Under the pieces are notes generated by a model. The model was given only the letters and a program-made list of their open reading frames with translations. It made no database searches and was not told the origin of the DNA. Positions 52,963 through 60,947 of a stretch of DNA of 64,000 bases are shown one piece after another. This stretch comes from Acidobacteriota bacterium (GTDB lineage: Bacteria > Acidobacteriota > Terriglobia > Acidiferrales > UBA7541): NCBI GenBank assembly GCA_003154775.1, contig PMES01000077.1, positions 57,330 to 121,329 on the forward strand, given 5' to 3'. Numbering within the stretch: position 1 is the first letter of the stretch; each line of letters opens with the position of its first letter. A program made the translations under genes and the position numbers.

Positions 52963-53337
52963 GTGATTCTCGCAGGAATGTTTCTTGCGCTCGCGGTGAA
53001 CTTGCAGGATCTGGCCGCTGGCGGCGCGTGCCTCGGGCTGGCCGCCGCCGTCTTTCTTTTTGTGTTCTACATTCATCCGGACGCTTCCGATCTGGCTCCG
53101 CACCGCACCAAGCTCGATCAATTGCTGGAGCGCCGCGATGCCATCTATGACAACCTGCGCGACCTGAAATTCGAATATCGCGCCGGCAAATATTCCGAAG
53201 ACGATTACGAGATCATGAAAACCACGCTAGAAAACGAAGCCGCCGTGGTGCTCACGGAAATCGAGCAGGCCACCGAATTCCAGGTGCGGCGTCCGCGCGG
53301 CGTCAAGGCCGTCGTGGCGGAGCGGGGCGCTCGATGA
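52963..53337 (+). CDS. CcmI-like short membrane protein
   Basis: A 124-residue protein. One N-terminal helix (GGACLGLAAAVFLFVFYI) is followed by a helical segment (LLERRDAIYDNLRDLKFEYR, AGKYSEDDYEIM) like the N-terminal domain of CcmI. CcmI holds apocytochrome for CcmF/H; this protein lacks its TPR part. GTG 52963 is one base after ccmH. The stop overlaps the next start (ATGA). Confidence 0.7.
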   Translation: MILAGMFLALAVNLQDLAAGGACLGLAAAVFLFVFYIHPDASDLAPHRTKLDQLLERRDAIYDNLRDLKFEYRAGKYSEDDYEIMKTTLENEAAVVLTEIEQATEFQVRRPRGVKAVVAERGAR

Positions 53338-54638
53338 ATCGGTACTGTCCGCGAATCTTCCTCACCATTCTCGCCGCTTTTTTCGTTAGCTCAGCGGCTT
53401 ACGCCGGCACCGTTCACGGCACGGTCATCAATCGCACCACCGGCAAGCCGGCGCCGGATATTCCGCTCACGCTGCTGAATCCCACGGCGGGCATGGTGGA
53501 AGTTGGCTCCAGCAAAAGCGATGCCCAGGGTCAGTTCACTGTCACCAGCGATGCCATCGGTATGGGGCCCATCCTGATTCGCGCCACTTATAAGGACAAT
53601 TCATTCAACACGTTTCTTCCGCCGGGGCGCCCGGAAGTGGATGTGGACATCTACGAAACCTCCAAGGATCCCAAGTCCATCACGCCCGATTCCCACATCA
53701 TTATCTTCCAGCCCAGTGGCGACAAACTGATTGGCGCGGAAGAGTATCACGTCCAAAATAACTCGAACCCTCCCGTCGCCTACTTTCGCACCCAAGGCAA
53801 TTTCGATTTCGCGATTCCCGACAAGGCCACGCTGCAGCAAGTGAGCACGATCAGTTCTCTGGGCATGGTTGTGCCGCAAGCGTCCATTGATAAGGGCAAA
53901 GGCCGCTATGCCATCGCGTATCCGTTCCGGCCCGGCGAGACGAGCATCCGCCTCTCCTACGAACTCGCTTATCCCGGGAATGCTGCTAGCGTGAAATTGC
54001 CGGCGGCTTATGGCGGCTTGAAAATGCTCGTCGTTGCGCCGCCAGGCGTCACCGTTGCCGGCGACGGCTTGAAGCCTGCCGGGCAAGAGCAGGGCATGAT
54101 GGTGTACACGCACGAACCGCTGGCCGCGAAGACGAGTCTGACCGTGCTGCTCTCTGGTTTTGGCAGTCCGCAAGCCGCCGACGCCGGTGGCACGCAAGGC
54201 CAACAGGGCGGGCAAGAAGGGAACTCGCGCACGGAGAGCGAAAATATTCAAGCGGTTCCCGGGCGGCTCGACGATCTGAAATGGCCGCTGATGATCGGCC
54301 TTGCCGCGCTGTTTGCTCTCGGCGCGATTATGCTCTCGCGAAAGCAAGTGGCGGTGGCCGCTGGGCCTGCCGGGGAACTCGAAGATGCTCCCGTCGCGCC
54401 GCGCAAGTCTTCTGCAAAAGCCGCCGAACCGGCGGCCGCCACTGGCGCCGCTCCAACTGCCGCGACAGCGAACAGCGTCGCCGAGGTGAACGCCCAAGTT
54501 AGTGCGCGCCTCGATTCGCTGAAAGAGACCATCTTTCGCTTGGAACTCCGCAAGCAAGCCGGTACGATCTCCGAGGAAGAGTACGCTCGTGAGCGCGCCC
54601 GCGTCGAAAAGCTTCTGCGCGATCTTGTCCAAGGCTAA
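53334..54638 (+). CDS. Exported beta-sandwich protein with membrane helix and CcmI-like tail
   Basis: A 434-residue protein. It has a signal peptide (LTILAAFFVSSAAYA), a carboxypeptidase-regulatory-like domain (GTVHGTVINRTTGKPAPDIP), then further beta domains to about 270. A Gly/Gln-rich linker, a membrane helix (WPLMIGLAALFALGAIML) and an Ala/Pro-rich cytosolic stretch follow. The end (RLELRKQAGTISEEEYARER) echoes the CcmI-like segment of the preceding gene. Embedded in the ccm cluster and coupled by ATGA. Function unknown; apocytochrome handling is a guess. Confidence 0.75.
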   Translation: MNRYCPRIFLTILAAFFVSSAAYAGTVHGTVINRTTGKPAPDIPLTLLNPTAGMVEVGSSKSDAQGQFTVTSDAIGMGPILIRATYKDNSFNTFLPPGRPEVDVDIYETSKDPKSITPDSHIIIFQPSGDKLIGAEEYHVQNNSNPPVAYFRTQGNFDFAIPDKATLQQVSTISSLGMVVPQASIDKGKGRYAIAYPFRPGETSIRLSYELAYPGNAASVKLPAAYGGLKMLVVAPPGVTVAGDGLKPAGQEQGMMVYTHEPLAAKTSLTVLLSGFGSPQAADAGGTQGQQGGQEGNSRTESENIQAVPGRLDDLKWPLMIGLAALFALGAIMLSRKQVAVAAGPAGELEDAPVAPRKSSAKAAEPAAATGAAPTAATANSVAEVNAQVSARLDSLKETIFRLELRKQAGTISEEEYARERARVEKLLRDLVQG

Positions 54639-54641
54639 GCT

Positions 54642-54770
54642 TTTTGGAGTGCGGCGGCTCGCCGCCGCTTTGACGGCCTAAACAGCCCCGCACAAGTGCC
54701 TTTCTCCGGAGGACGCGTCGGCCGCCATTGATCTTGCTTTTGTAGTGGCCGGCCTTCAGGCCGGTTCTTG
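54642..54770 (+). repeat. GGAGTGCGGCGG two-hairpin repeat, copy 2
   Basis: TTTTGGAGTGCGGCGG-CTC-GCCGCCGC hairpin just after the preceding stop, then CTTTCTC and a GTAGTGGCCGGCC-TTCA-GGCCGG hairpin. Same plan as 4645-4748. The first hairpin may terminate the ccmE-to-53334 transcript. It splits the ccm cluster before ccmA. Confidence 0.5.
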
Positions 54771-54913
54771 GGTTTCTCTTGGGTTTCTCTTGGCTTTGTG
54801 ACACGCTCAATCTTGTCCATGTTTTTTGGTTCTTTTGTTCCATCAGTATGTTGTGCTCTGATGAAAGGCCGGGCCGGCTCCCAGGTTGAATACGCCGTTC
54901 CGGAAAACGATCT

Positions 54914-55615
54914 GTGACTTCGCTGCGCATACCTGCAACCGGACTTCGCTTCGAGAACATCGACAAACGCTATGGCGGACTTTTCGCCTTGCGCCGCGTC
55001 TCTTTTGAAATTGCACCTGGCGAATGCGTGGTCCTTGCCGGGCGCAACGGCTCCGGCAAAACCACGCTGCTGCGCATCGCCGCGCAAATCGTGAAGCCCA
55101 CGGCAGGGAAGCTGAGTTTTCCCGGCGCGGATTCCACGCCCTCCGCCAACGGGCGTCCCGGCTACGTCGCCCACGCCACCATGGTCTACGACGAGCTCAC
55201 CGCCGAAGAAAACCTGGTACTCTTCGCCAGACTTCAGAATGTCGAAAATCCCGCGGCCCGCGCCGAAGAGCTGCTGCGCGAAGTCGGCCTGATCGAGCGT
55301 CGCGGTTCTCTGGTGCGCACTTTCTCCCGCGGCATGCGCCAGCGCATCGCCATTGCACGCGCATTGATTCATCGCCCCTCGGTGCTGCTCTTCGATGAGC
55401 CCGCCACCGGTCTTGACCCTCTCGGCATCACCTGGTTGGCAAATTCATTGCGTGAAGTGAATCGCGCGCGCTGCACCGTGGTCATGAGTCTCCACGGCGA
55501 ATCGGAAATTTCCGCGCTGGCCACGCGCGCCGTGCAGCTCGATGCAGGCAGCGTCGTTGCCGACACCAAGTCCGGCGCGTCGCTGCACTCGATTCTCACT
55601 TTTGGGAGCGCCTGA
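54914..55615 (+). CDS. ccmA: Heme exporter ATP-binding protein CcmA
   Basis: A 233-residue ABC ATPase. It has Walker A GRNGSGKTTLL, signature FSRGMRQRIAIARAL and Walker B VLLFDEPATGLDP. With CcmB and CcmC it drives release of holo-CcmE. Assignment as CcmA rests on the next two genes. GTG 54914 is used as start; a repeat-bearing gap of 275 bp precedes it, so it may have its own promoter. Confidence 0.9.
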   Translation: MTSLRIPATGLRFENIDKRYGGLFALRRVSFEIAPGECVVLAGRNGSGKTTLLRIAAQIVKPTAGKLSFPGADSTPSANGRPGYVAHATMVYDELTAEENLVLFARLQNVENPAARAEELLREVGLIERRGSLVRTFSRGMRQRIAIARALIHRPSVLLFDEPATGLDPLGITWLANSLREVNRARCTVVMSLHGESEISALATRAVQLDAGSVVADTKSGASLHSILTFGSA

Positions 55616-55623
55616 GCGACGCC

Positions 55624-56298
55624 ATGAGCCTCCTCTCCAATACGGCGATCCTCCTGGGCAAAGAGTTGCGCACGGAATTCCGTTCGCGCGAACTGCTGAC
55701 AACCACCGCCGTCTTCATCCTGATCGTTCTGGTGCTATTCAGTTTTGCGATTAATCCAGGCACCGAAGAGGCGCGGCAATTTGCTCCCGGACTGTTGTGG
55801 CTGGCGATTTTGTTTGCGGCGTCATTAATGTTTCAATCCTGTTTTCTCCGCGAGCAAACCAACGACACGCTCAGCTCGCTGCGCCTGGCCGTCAGCGATC
55901 CCTTTGCGATTTTCCTCGCCAAACTCATCGCCAATACGCTGTTCCTGCTGATGACCGAGCTGCTGATGCTGCCGTTCTTCGCCATCTTCTACAACATTCC
56001 CCTGTGGTCCAAACTCCCCGCCCTGATCCTGGTGTTGTTTGTGGGGAGCCTGGGCATCTCCATCGCCGGGACAGCCATCTCCGCCATCTCCGCGCAAGCC
56101 CGCATGCGGGAATTGCTGTTGCCGCTGCTTCTGCTGCCGCTGCTCACCCCGGTGCTGGTGGTCAGCTCTCTCGTCACGGGAAGTCTTCTGGATCGCGATC
56201 CGATCGTGCAGTGGAAGGGCATAGGGTTCCTGGCCGTGTTTGACCTTATCTTTTTGACGGCGCTATGGCTTTTCGGCGAATATCTTCTGGAGGAGTAA
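55624..56298 (+). CDS. ccmB: Heme exporter membrane subunit CcmB
   Basis: A 224-residue six-helix protein. It has KELRTEFRSRELLTT at the start, FSFAINPGTEEARQFAPGLLW, ESCFLREQTNDTL-like QSCFLREQTNDTLSSLRLAV and LLPLLLLPLLTPVLVVS, typical of CcmB. Starts eight bases after ccmA; ccmC follows six bases after its stop. Confidence 0.93.
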   Translation: MSLLSNTAILLGKELRTEFRSRELLTTTAVFILIVLVLFSFAINPGTEEARQFAPGLLWLAILFAASLMFQSCFLREQTNDTLSSLRLAVSDPFAIFLAKLIANTLFLLMTELLMLPFFAIFYNIPLWSKLPALILVLFVGSLGISIAGTAISAISAQARMRELLLPLLLLPLLTPVLVVSSLVTGSLLDRDPIVQWKGIGFLAVFDLIFLTALWLFGEYLLEE

Positions 56299-56304
56299 TC
56301 CGCA

Positions 56305-56982
56305 ATGGGTAAACGCATCGTTCTCGGCGCGGTAGCCATATTGTTGGTCATCGCGGCGGCCTACGCATCGTTCTATGTGGCGCCGGAAGAGCGCACCATG
56401 GGGCTGGTCCAGCGCATCTTTTACTTCCACGTGGGCAGCGCCTGGGCCGGACTGCTCGCCTTTTTTGTGTGCTTCATTGGGAACCTGATGTACGTGTGGA
56501 AGCGTGAGCCGAAGTACGACTGGCTGGGAGTGGCCGGCGCGGAGGTGGGACTTGTATTTACGACCGTCGTGCTAATCACCGGGCCGATCTGGGCGCATCC
56601 CGTCTGGGGCATCTGGTGGACGTGGGACGCCCGGCTGACCTCCACGTTTGTGCTGTGGCTGCTCTACGTATCGTATTTGCTGCTGCGAACTCTAATCGAG
56701 GAACCAGAGCGGCGCGCCTTGCACAGCGCGCTCTTCGGCATTTTTGCTTTTATTGATGTGCCGCTGGTGTTCGGCGCGATTCGCTGGTGGCGAACGCAGC
56801 ATCCTTCGCCGGTCATCATGGGCGGCCCGGGGTCTGGCTTGGATCCCACCATGCGGAAGGTTCTGCTCTTCTCCGGGCTGGCCATGTGCGTTCTAATGGC
56901 GTTTCTGATCGCCGAACGCTATGTGCTGGAAAAAATGAGATCGGAAGTAGATATCCTGCAGCGGGAAGCGGAGGCGCAATGA
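56305..56982 (+). CDS. ccmC: Heme transporter CcmC
   Basis: A 225-residue six-helix WWD-family protein that loads heme on CcmE. It has MGLVQRIFYFHVGSAW (external His), GPIWAHPVWGIWWTWDARLT (WWD motif) and DVPLVFGAIRWWRTQHPSP (second His region). Size is typical. Its stop overlaps the ccmD-like start. Confidence 0.94.
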   Translation: MGKRIVLGAVAILLVIAAAYASFYVAPEERTMGLVQRIFYFHVGSAWAGLLAFFVCFIGNLMYVWKREPKYDWLGVAGAEVGLVFTTVVLITGPIWAHPVWGIWWTWDARLTSTFVLWLLYVSYLLLRTLIEEPERRALHSALFGIFAFIDVPLVFGAIRWWRTQHPSPVIMGGPGSGLDPTMRKVLLFSGLAMCVLMAFLIAERYVLEKMRSEVDILQREAEAQ

Positions 56983-57122
56983 AAAACCTGAACAGCGTGT
57001 TTGCGGCATACCTCATTGGCTGGGGCGCGTTCTTTCTATTCTATGTTTCCATCGCCAAGCGCACCTCCGATCTCCGCGCCGAGGTCGACCGCCTGAAAAG
57101 CTCTCTCACCCGCACAAAATAA
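56979..57122 (+). CDS. ccmD: CcmD-like small membrane protein
   Basis: A 47-residue protein (MKNLNSVFAAYLIGWGAFFL...) with one membrane helix and a charged coiled-coil tail (SDLRAEVDRLKSSL). Size, topology and place right after ccmC match CcmD, which stabilises the CcmABC-CcmE complex. ATG 56979 overlaps the ccmC TGA. Confidence 0.8.
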   Translation: MKNLNSVFAAYLIGWGAFFLFYVSIAKRTSDLRAEVDRLKSSLTRTK

Positions 57123-57149
57123 TGACGTGGCGGGCGCTTATGATTCGCA

Positions 57150-57230
57150 TTTGTAGCGGCCGCCTTCCGAGGCGGGCGCCTTTTGGTTTTGGAGCGGCCA
57201 GTCCTTAGACCGGTTCCTGGGTTCCGGCTG
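57150..57230 (+). repeat. GTAGCGGCC/GGAGCGGCC hairpin repeats
   Basis: TTTGTAGCGGCCGCC-TTCCGA-GGCGGGCG and TTTTGGAGCGGCC-AGTCCTTAGACCGG, related to the second hairpin of the repeat at 54642-54770. It lies downstream of ccmD. Confidence 0.4.
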
Positions 57231-57245
57231 GTTTTGTTTTTCTCC

Positions 57246-57310
57246 TTAGGAGGCCGGGGCTTCAGCCCCGGCGTATAGTCGAAAGAACGAATGGGCTTCA
57301 GCCCCTGAAG
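57246..57310 (-). repeat. CTCAGGGGCT double-hairpin repeat
   Basis: TTAGGAGGCCGGGGCTTCAG at one end and GGGCTTCAGCCCCTGAAG at the other; same orientation as the copy at 22838. With the preceding hairpins it fills the ccmD-hemH gap. Confidence 0.7.
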
Positions 57311-57391
57311 AAAGACTTTCGTCGTTTTTCTTGTGAGCCTGTTAAGCCACTAAGAAGCACTCTCTTCGCGCCCGAAGAAAAGGAAGTGTCC

Positions 57392-58426
57392 GTGAGCAGT
57401 AATTCCAAAAAACGAGTTGGCATCGTCCTCTTTCAGCTCGGCGGCCCAGACTCGCTTGAAACCGTTGAACCGTTCCTGCGCAACCTCTTTCTCGATCCGG
57501 ACATCATCCCGCTCGGGCCGCTGAATTTCATTCGCGGCCCGCTCGCCCGCTACATTGCCAAAAAGCGTTGTGTGCCGGTTGCCCAGCGCTACGGCATGAT
57601 CGGCCGCCGCTCGCCCATCGGCATTCTCACGGAGCGCCAGCGCCGCAAGCTCGTGGCCGCGTTGCAGCCATACATCGAGCCCGTCGCCGTCACGGCCATG
57701 CGCTATTGGAAGCCGCTCACCGAAGACGCCGTGTCCGCATTGAAGAAGGCTGGCCGCCTCGATGAACTCGTGCTCCTGCCGCTCTATCCCCACTTCTCTT
57801 ACGCCACCACCCTGAGCAGCCTGAAGGAGTGGCGCCGCGTCTATGGCGAGCCGGTCGACACTTTGCCCGAACGCACCATCGAATACTTCTACGATCACCC
57901 ACTGTACATCGAGGCGCTGGTGAAAAACATCGGGAAGATCCTGCGCCAGTTTCCCGACAGCTCCCGCGCGCAGTTGATTTTCAGCGCGCATGGCCTGCCC
58001 ATGAGCCTCGTCGAAAAGGGCGACCCATACCCGAAGCACGTCGAGGAAACCGTGCGACTGGTCTGCGAGCAGGGCGCCCGGGAATATCCGAATTGGCCGC
58101 GTACGCATCTGCTGTGCTTTCAGAGCAAGGTTGGCCCGGCGAAGTGGCTCGAGCCTTCCTTCCTCGCCACGCTCGAACGCTTGGGCCGCGAAGGCATCAA
58201 GGAAGCGCTGGTGGTGCCCATTTCGTTTGTCACCGAGCACATCGAAACGCTTCACGAAATCAATATTGACGGACGCGCCGACGCCAAAAAATGGGGCATC
58301 GAGCGCTTCCACATGATGCCCGCCGTCGGCGATGGCCCGCTCTTCATCGCCGCGCTCAAGGACCTGGTCCTCCGCGCCGTGGAAGTCCCCGCCGAGCCTC
58401 CGACCACGCAATCCACCGCCGCTTAG
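57392..58426 (+). CDS. hemH: Ferrochelatase
   Basis: A 344-residue enzyme that inserts Fe2+ into protoporphyrin IX (or coproporphyrin in some lineages). It has KRVGIVLFQLGGPDSLE, VEPFLRNLFLDPDIIP, LLPLYPHFSYATTLSS, the catalytic-His region IFSAHGLPMSLVEKGDPY (about H200) and FVTEHIETLHEIN with the partner Glu. GTG 57392 is six bases after AGGAA; GTG 57386 abuts the site. It opens the heme-modification group. Confidence 0.93.
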   Translation: MSSNSKKRVGIVLFQLGGPDSLETVEPFLRNLFLDPDIIPLGPLNFIRGPLARYIAKKRCVPVAQRYGMIGRRSPIGILTERQRRKLVAALQPYIEPVAVTAMRYWKPLTEDAVSALKKAGRLDELVLLPLYPHFSYATTLSSLKEWRRVYGEPVDTLPERTIEYFYDHPLYIEALVKNIGKILRQFPDSSRAQLIFSAHGLPMSLVEKGDPYPKHVEETVRLVCEQGAREYPNWPRTHLLCFQSKVGPAKWLEPSFLATLERLGREGIKEALVVPISFVTEHIETLHEINIDGRADAKKWGIERFHMMPAVGDGPLFIAALKDLVLRAVEVPAEPPTTQSTAA

Positions 58427-58525
58427 CCTCGGTGGCACGGACACTCTTGTTTACCCTGCTTGCCCCGATCTTCGAGGGGAGCTTCGAAGGGTCTGTGCTC
58501 TTGGGTTGCCCACAGCCCGACAACT

Positions 58526-58589
58526 CCACAACCCCGCATCTCCACAACCCCGCAGCACCACAACCCCGCAGCACCACAACCCCGCAACT
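58526..58589 (+). repeat. 16-bp tandem repeat, four units
   Basis: Four consecutive 16-bp units based on CCACAACCCCGCAGCA (58526-58541, 58542-58557, 58558-58573, 58574-58589). Units 2 and 3 are identical; the outer units differ only in their last three or four bases. They are followed directly by a TGTCAT arm, within the 352-bp hemH-ctaA gap. Confidence 0.75.
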
Positions 58590-58594
58590 CCACT

Positions 58595-58627
58595 TGTCAT
58601 CCCGAGCGAAGCGAGGGATCTGTTTTT
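58595..58627 (+). repeat. TGTCAT-family repeat arm, single
   Basis: TGTCATCCCGAGCG...GGGATCTGTTTTT; a left arm without a partner, abutting the 16-bp tandem repeats. Confidence 0.65.
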
Positions 58628-58742
58628 ACTTCCTCGCGCCCCTCCGTCCCCTTCAAAATTCCTTTTTTTTCGAAACCGTTCCTCGCTACAATCCTTCCCG
58701 GTTCAGGGCACGTGCGGGGGCACGTTCGCGTTTTCGTTGCGC

Positions 58743-58775
58743 TATAATCCACATTTCGGGAATTGGGGCCCGAAA
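58743..58775 (+). promoter_or_regulatory. ctaA -10 box and leader hairpin
   Basis: A perfect TATAAT at 58743-58748 (no good -35 seen) precedes a TTTCGGG-N8-CCCGAAA hairpin at about 58754-58775, just before the ctaA ATG. The hairpin could affect ctaA translation. Confidence 0.4.
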
Positions 58776-58778
58776 TTC

Positions 58779-59696
58779 ATGAAAGCCACCTATCATCCTG
58801 GCATACATCGCTACGCCCTTTTCGTGGTGTGCTGGACCGTTGGCCTGCTGACCGCGGGCGCCTTGGTCACTTCCGAGGACGCGGCGCTCGCCGTACCCGA
58901 TTGGCCGCTCTCCTACGGCAGCCTCAATCCACCGATGGTTGGCGGCATCGCCTTCGAGCATTCGCATCGCCTGATCGCCGCGGCCCTCGGCTTCCTGGTC
59001 ATTATTCTGGCCTTTCTTCTTTGGCGTAAAGACGAACGCCCCGGGGTCCGTTGGCTGGGCGCTTTTGCCGTGGCGGGCGTCTGTCTGCAAGGCGGCCTTG
59101 GCGGCCTCACCGTGCTGAAACTCCTGCACTACTGGCTTCCCGTGATGCATGCCTGCACCGCGGAGATCGTGTTCGCCATTCTGGTGAGCATCGCCATGGT
59201 CACTAGCCGCTGGTGGATGGAGAATCAGCCGCAATACGAAGACCGCGGCACTCCGCCGATTCACACCATCGTCACGCTCAACGCCTTCGTCATTTTCGCC
59301 CAGATACTTGCCGGCGCGGGTTTCCGCCACAAATACCTTTCGCTGAAGCCGCACGTTTACGGCGCACCGATCGTGCTCCTCGTGGTGGTCTGGACGGCCC
59401 TGGTGCTTCGCAGCCGCTTCCCGCAGGTGCGCGAGATGGTCCGCGCCCGTGTGCTGCTGCACATGATCGTGGGCATTCAGATTCTTCTTGGCCTCACGGC
59501 GCTGTGGGCGCGCATCCAGAGTGCCGATGACCCGCAGCCCATGCCATTCATGGTGATCTCTACCGTCGTGCATACCGTTGTGGGCGCGATTCTTTTTGCC
59601 GTTTCCATCCTGACCGTGCTTTTGTGTTACCGCCTCGTTCCCAGAAACAGGGAAGTGCTCTTGGCGACGACACGCGGCGAAGTGCCCGCTCAATGA
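58779..59696 (+). CDS. ctaA: Heme A synthase CtaA/Cox15
   Basis: A 305-residue eight-helix membrane protein that oxidises heme O to heme A. It has GALVTSEDAALAVPDWPLSY, FEHSHRLIAAALGF (heme-ligand His), LQGGLGGLTVLKLLHYWLPV, and a second half with GAGFRHKY and STVVHTVVGAILFAV. ATG 58779 gives the family N-terminus; the open frame further upstream crosses repeats and is not native. ctaB overlaps its stop (ATGA). Confidence 0.93.
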   Translation: MKATYHPGIHRYALFVVCWTVGLLTAGALVTSEDAALAVPDWPLSYGSLNPPMVGGIAFEHSHRLIAAALGFLVIILAFLLWRKDERPGVRWLGAFAVAGVCLQGGLGGLTVLKLLHYWLPVMHACTAEIVFAILVSIAMVTSRWWMENQPQYEDRGTPPIHTIVTLNAFVIFAQILAGAGFRHKYLSLKPHVYGAPIVLLVVVWTALVLRSRFPQVREMVRARVLLHMIVGIQILLGLTALWARIQSADDPQPMPFMVISTVVHTVVGAILFAVSILTVLLCYRLVPRNREVLLATTRGEVPAQ

Positions 59697-60586
59697 GCAC
59701 GGCCCGGACCACGGAATTCACGCAACCCAGCAAGCTGAGCGCGTACATCGCGCTTACGAAGCCGGATGTGTCCTTCCTGGTCCTGATGACCACGGCCGCG
59801 GGCTTTTACATGGGCGTGCGCGGCCCCGTGGATTGGCTGCACATGCTGCACGTGGTCTTCGGCACCATGATGATCGCCGCGGGCACGGCGGCGTTGAATC
59901 ATTACATCGAGCGCGAATCCGACCGCACCATGCGCCGTACCGCTTCGCGCCCGCTTCCCAGCGGGCAACTGACGCCGACGGAAGCGCTCCGCTTTGGCTT
60001 GCTCCTCTGCGTGGCCGGCGCCGTGGATCTCGCGATCACCGGTGGTTTTCTCCCTTGCCTGCTCGGCGTGTTCACTTGCCTCAGCTATTTGCTCGCGTAT
60101 ACGCCGCTGAAAACGCGCACCGTCTGGGCCACCTTCATCGGCGCCATTCCCGGCGCGATTCCGCCGATGATTGGCTGGACCGCCGCCACCGGTAAGCTGG
60201 ACACGCCGGCGTGGCTGCTCTTCGCCATTCTCTTTTTCTGGCAATTCCCGCATTTCCACGCCATCGCCTGGATGTACCGCGAGGATTACGCCCGCGCGGG
60301 CATCCTCATGCTCCCCGTGGTGGACAAGGACGGCACGCGCACCTTTCGCCAGATCATTCTCTATGCCGCGTCGCTTGTCGGCGTCAGCCTGCTGCCCGCC
60401 ATCATGGGCTTTGCCGGAGTGCTCTATTTCTTTGGCGCGCTGGTGAGTTGCACCGGCCTCGTGCAAGTATGCCTGTGGGCCGCCAACTCCAAGTCCAACA
60501 ATCGCGCCAAATGGCTCATGCACGCCACCGTGATGCACATCCCGATCCTGTTGGGCTTGATGATGTACGACAAGCTGCCGCGGTAG
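59693..60586 (+). CDS. ctaB: Protoheme IX farnesyltransferase (heme O synthase)
   Basis: A 297-residue UbiA-family prenyltransferase that adds farnesyl to heme B. It has ALTKPDVSFLVLMTTAAGF, the Asp-rich motif NHYIERESDRTMRRTASRPL, YTPLKTRTVWATFIGAIPGA and WQFPHFHAIAWMYREDYARA. With CtaA it provides heme for an aa3/ba3-type terminal oxidase. The ATG overlaps ctaA by four bases. Confidence 0.96.
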   Translation: MSTARTTEFTQPSKLSAYIALTKPDVSFLVLMTTAAGFYMGVRGPVDWLHMLHVVFGTMMIAAGTAALNHYIERESDRTMRRTASRPLPSGQLTPTEALRFGLLLCVAGAVDLAITGGFLPCLLGVFTCLSYLLAYTPLKTRTVWATFIGAIPGAIPPMIGWTAATGKLDTPAWLLFAILFFWQFPHFHAIAWMYREDYARAGILMLPVVDKDGTRTFRQIILYAASLVGVSLLPAIMGFAGVLYFFGALVSCTGLVQVCLWAANSKSNNRAKWLMHATVMHIPILLGLMMYDKLPR

Positions 60587-60719
60587 CGAGTGTTCAGTTC
60601 CCAGTTATCAGTTCTAAGTAAAGAAAGACCGGCCGGGTGCCCGAATAGCCGACTCTGCGTGTGGGGATCTTCCTTCTAGAACCTGTCTCATAGATGGTTC
60701 GGCGGGGAGGGAAGAGTTT

Positions 60720-60784
60720 CCTCAGGGGCTAAAGCCCATTCTTTGAGGGTTCTTGAAGTCGGAGCTGAAGCTCCGACCCCCTAA
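60720..60784 (+). repeat. CTCAGGGGCT double-hairpin repeat
   Basis: CCTCAGGGGCTAAAGCCC, spacer, GTCGGAGCTGAAGCTCCGAC and CCCCT; closest to the copy at 14879. The 361-bp ctaB-DUF420 gap holds this, a TGTCAT arm and the GTTATCAGT word, and no gene. Confidence 0.7.
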
Positions 60785-60851
60785 GAATCAATTATGACAT
60801 GGCTTGTAGTCCTCTTTGTCCAGCGCATCAGGTCGCGCATCCGGGAGTGAC

Positions 60852-60892
60852 TGTCATCCCGATCCCGCAAAGCGGGAGAGGGATCTGCTTTT
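60852..60892 (+). repeat. TGTCAT-family repeat arm with variant hairpin
   Basis: TGTCATCCCGA, then a TCCCGC-AAA-GCGGGA hairpin in place of the usual short one, then GAGGGATCTGCTTTT. It shows that the arm ends are conserved while the hairpin varies. Confidence 0.65.
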
Positions 60893-60923
60893 CTTCTTCT
60901 TGGCTTTTGGCTGAGAACTGACA

Positions 60924-60939
60924 ACTGATTACTGATAAC
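60924..60939. repeat. ACTGATTACTGATAAC intergenic repeat
   Basis: Exact inverse of the 16-bp word at 3209-3224; lies nine bases before the next ATG. Confidence 0.4.
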
Positions 60940-60947
60940 ATTCCTCC

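Noticed and set aside
58526-58589. Possible CRISPR array
   Set aside because: Units are contiguous with no spacers and no cas genes lie nearby; it is a simple tandem repeat.
58332-58778. Upstream extension of ctaA overlapping hemH
   Set aside because: It would translate hemH out of frame, tandem repeats and a repeat arm; ATG 58779 gives the family start.
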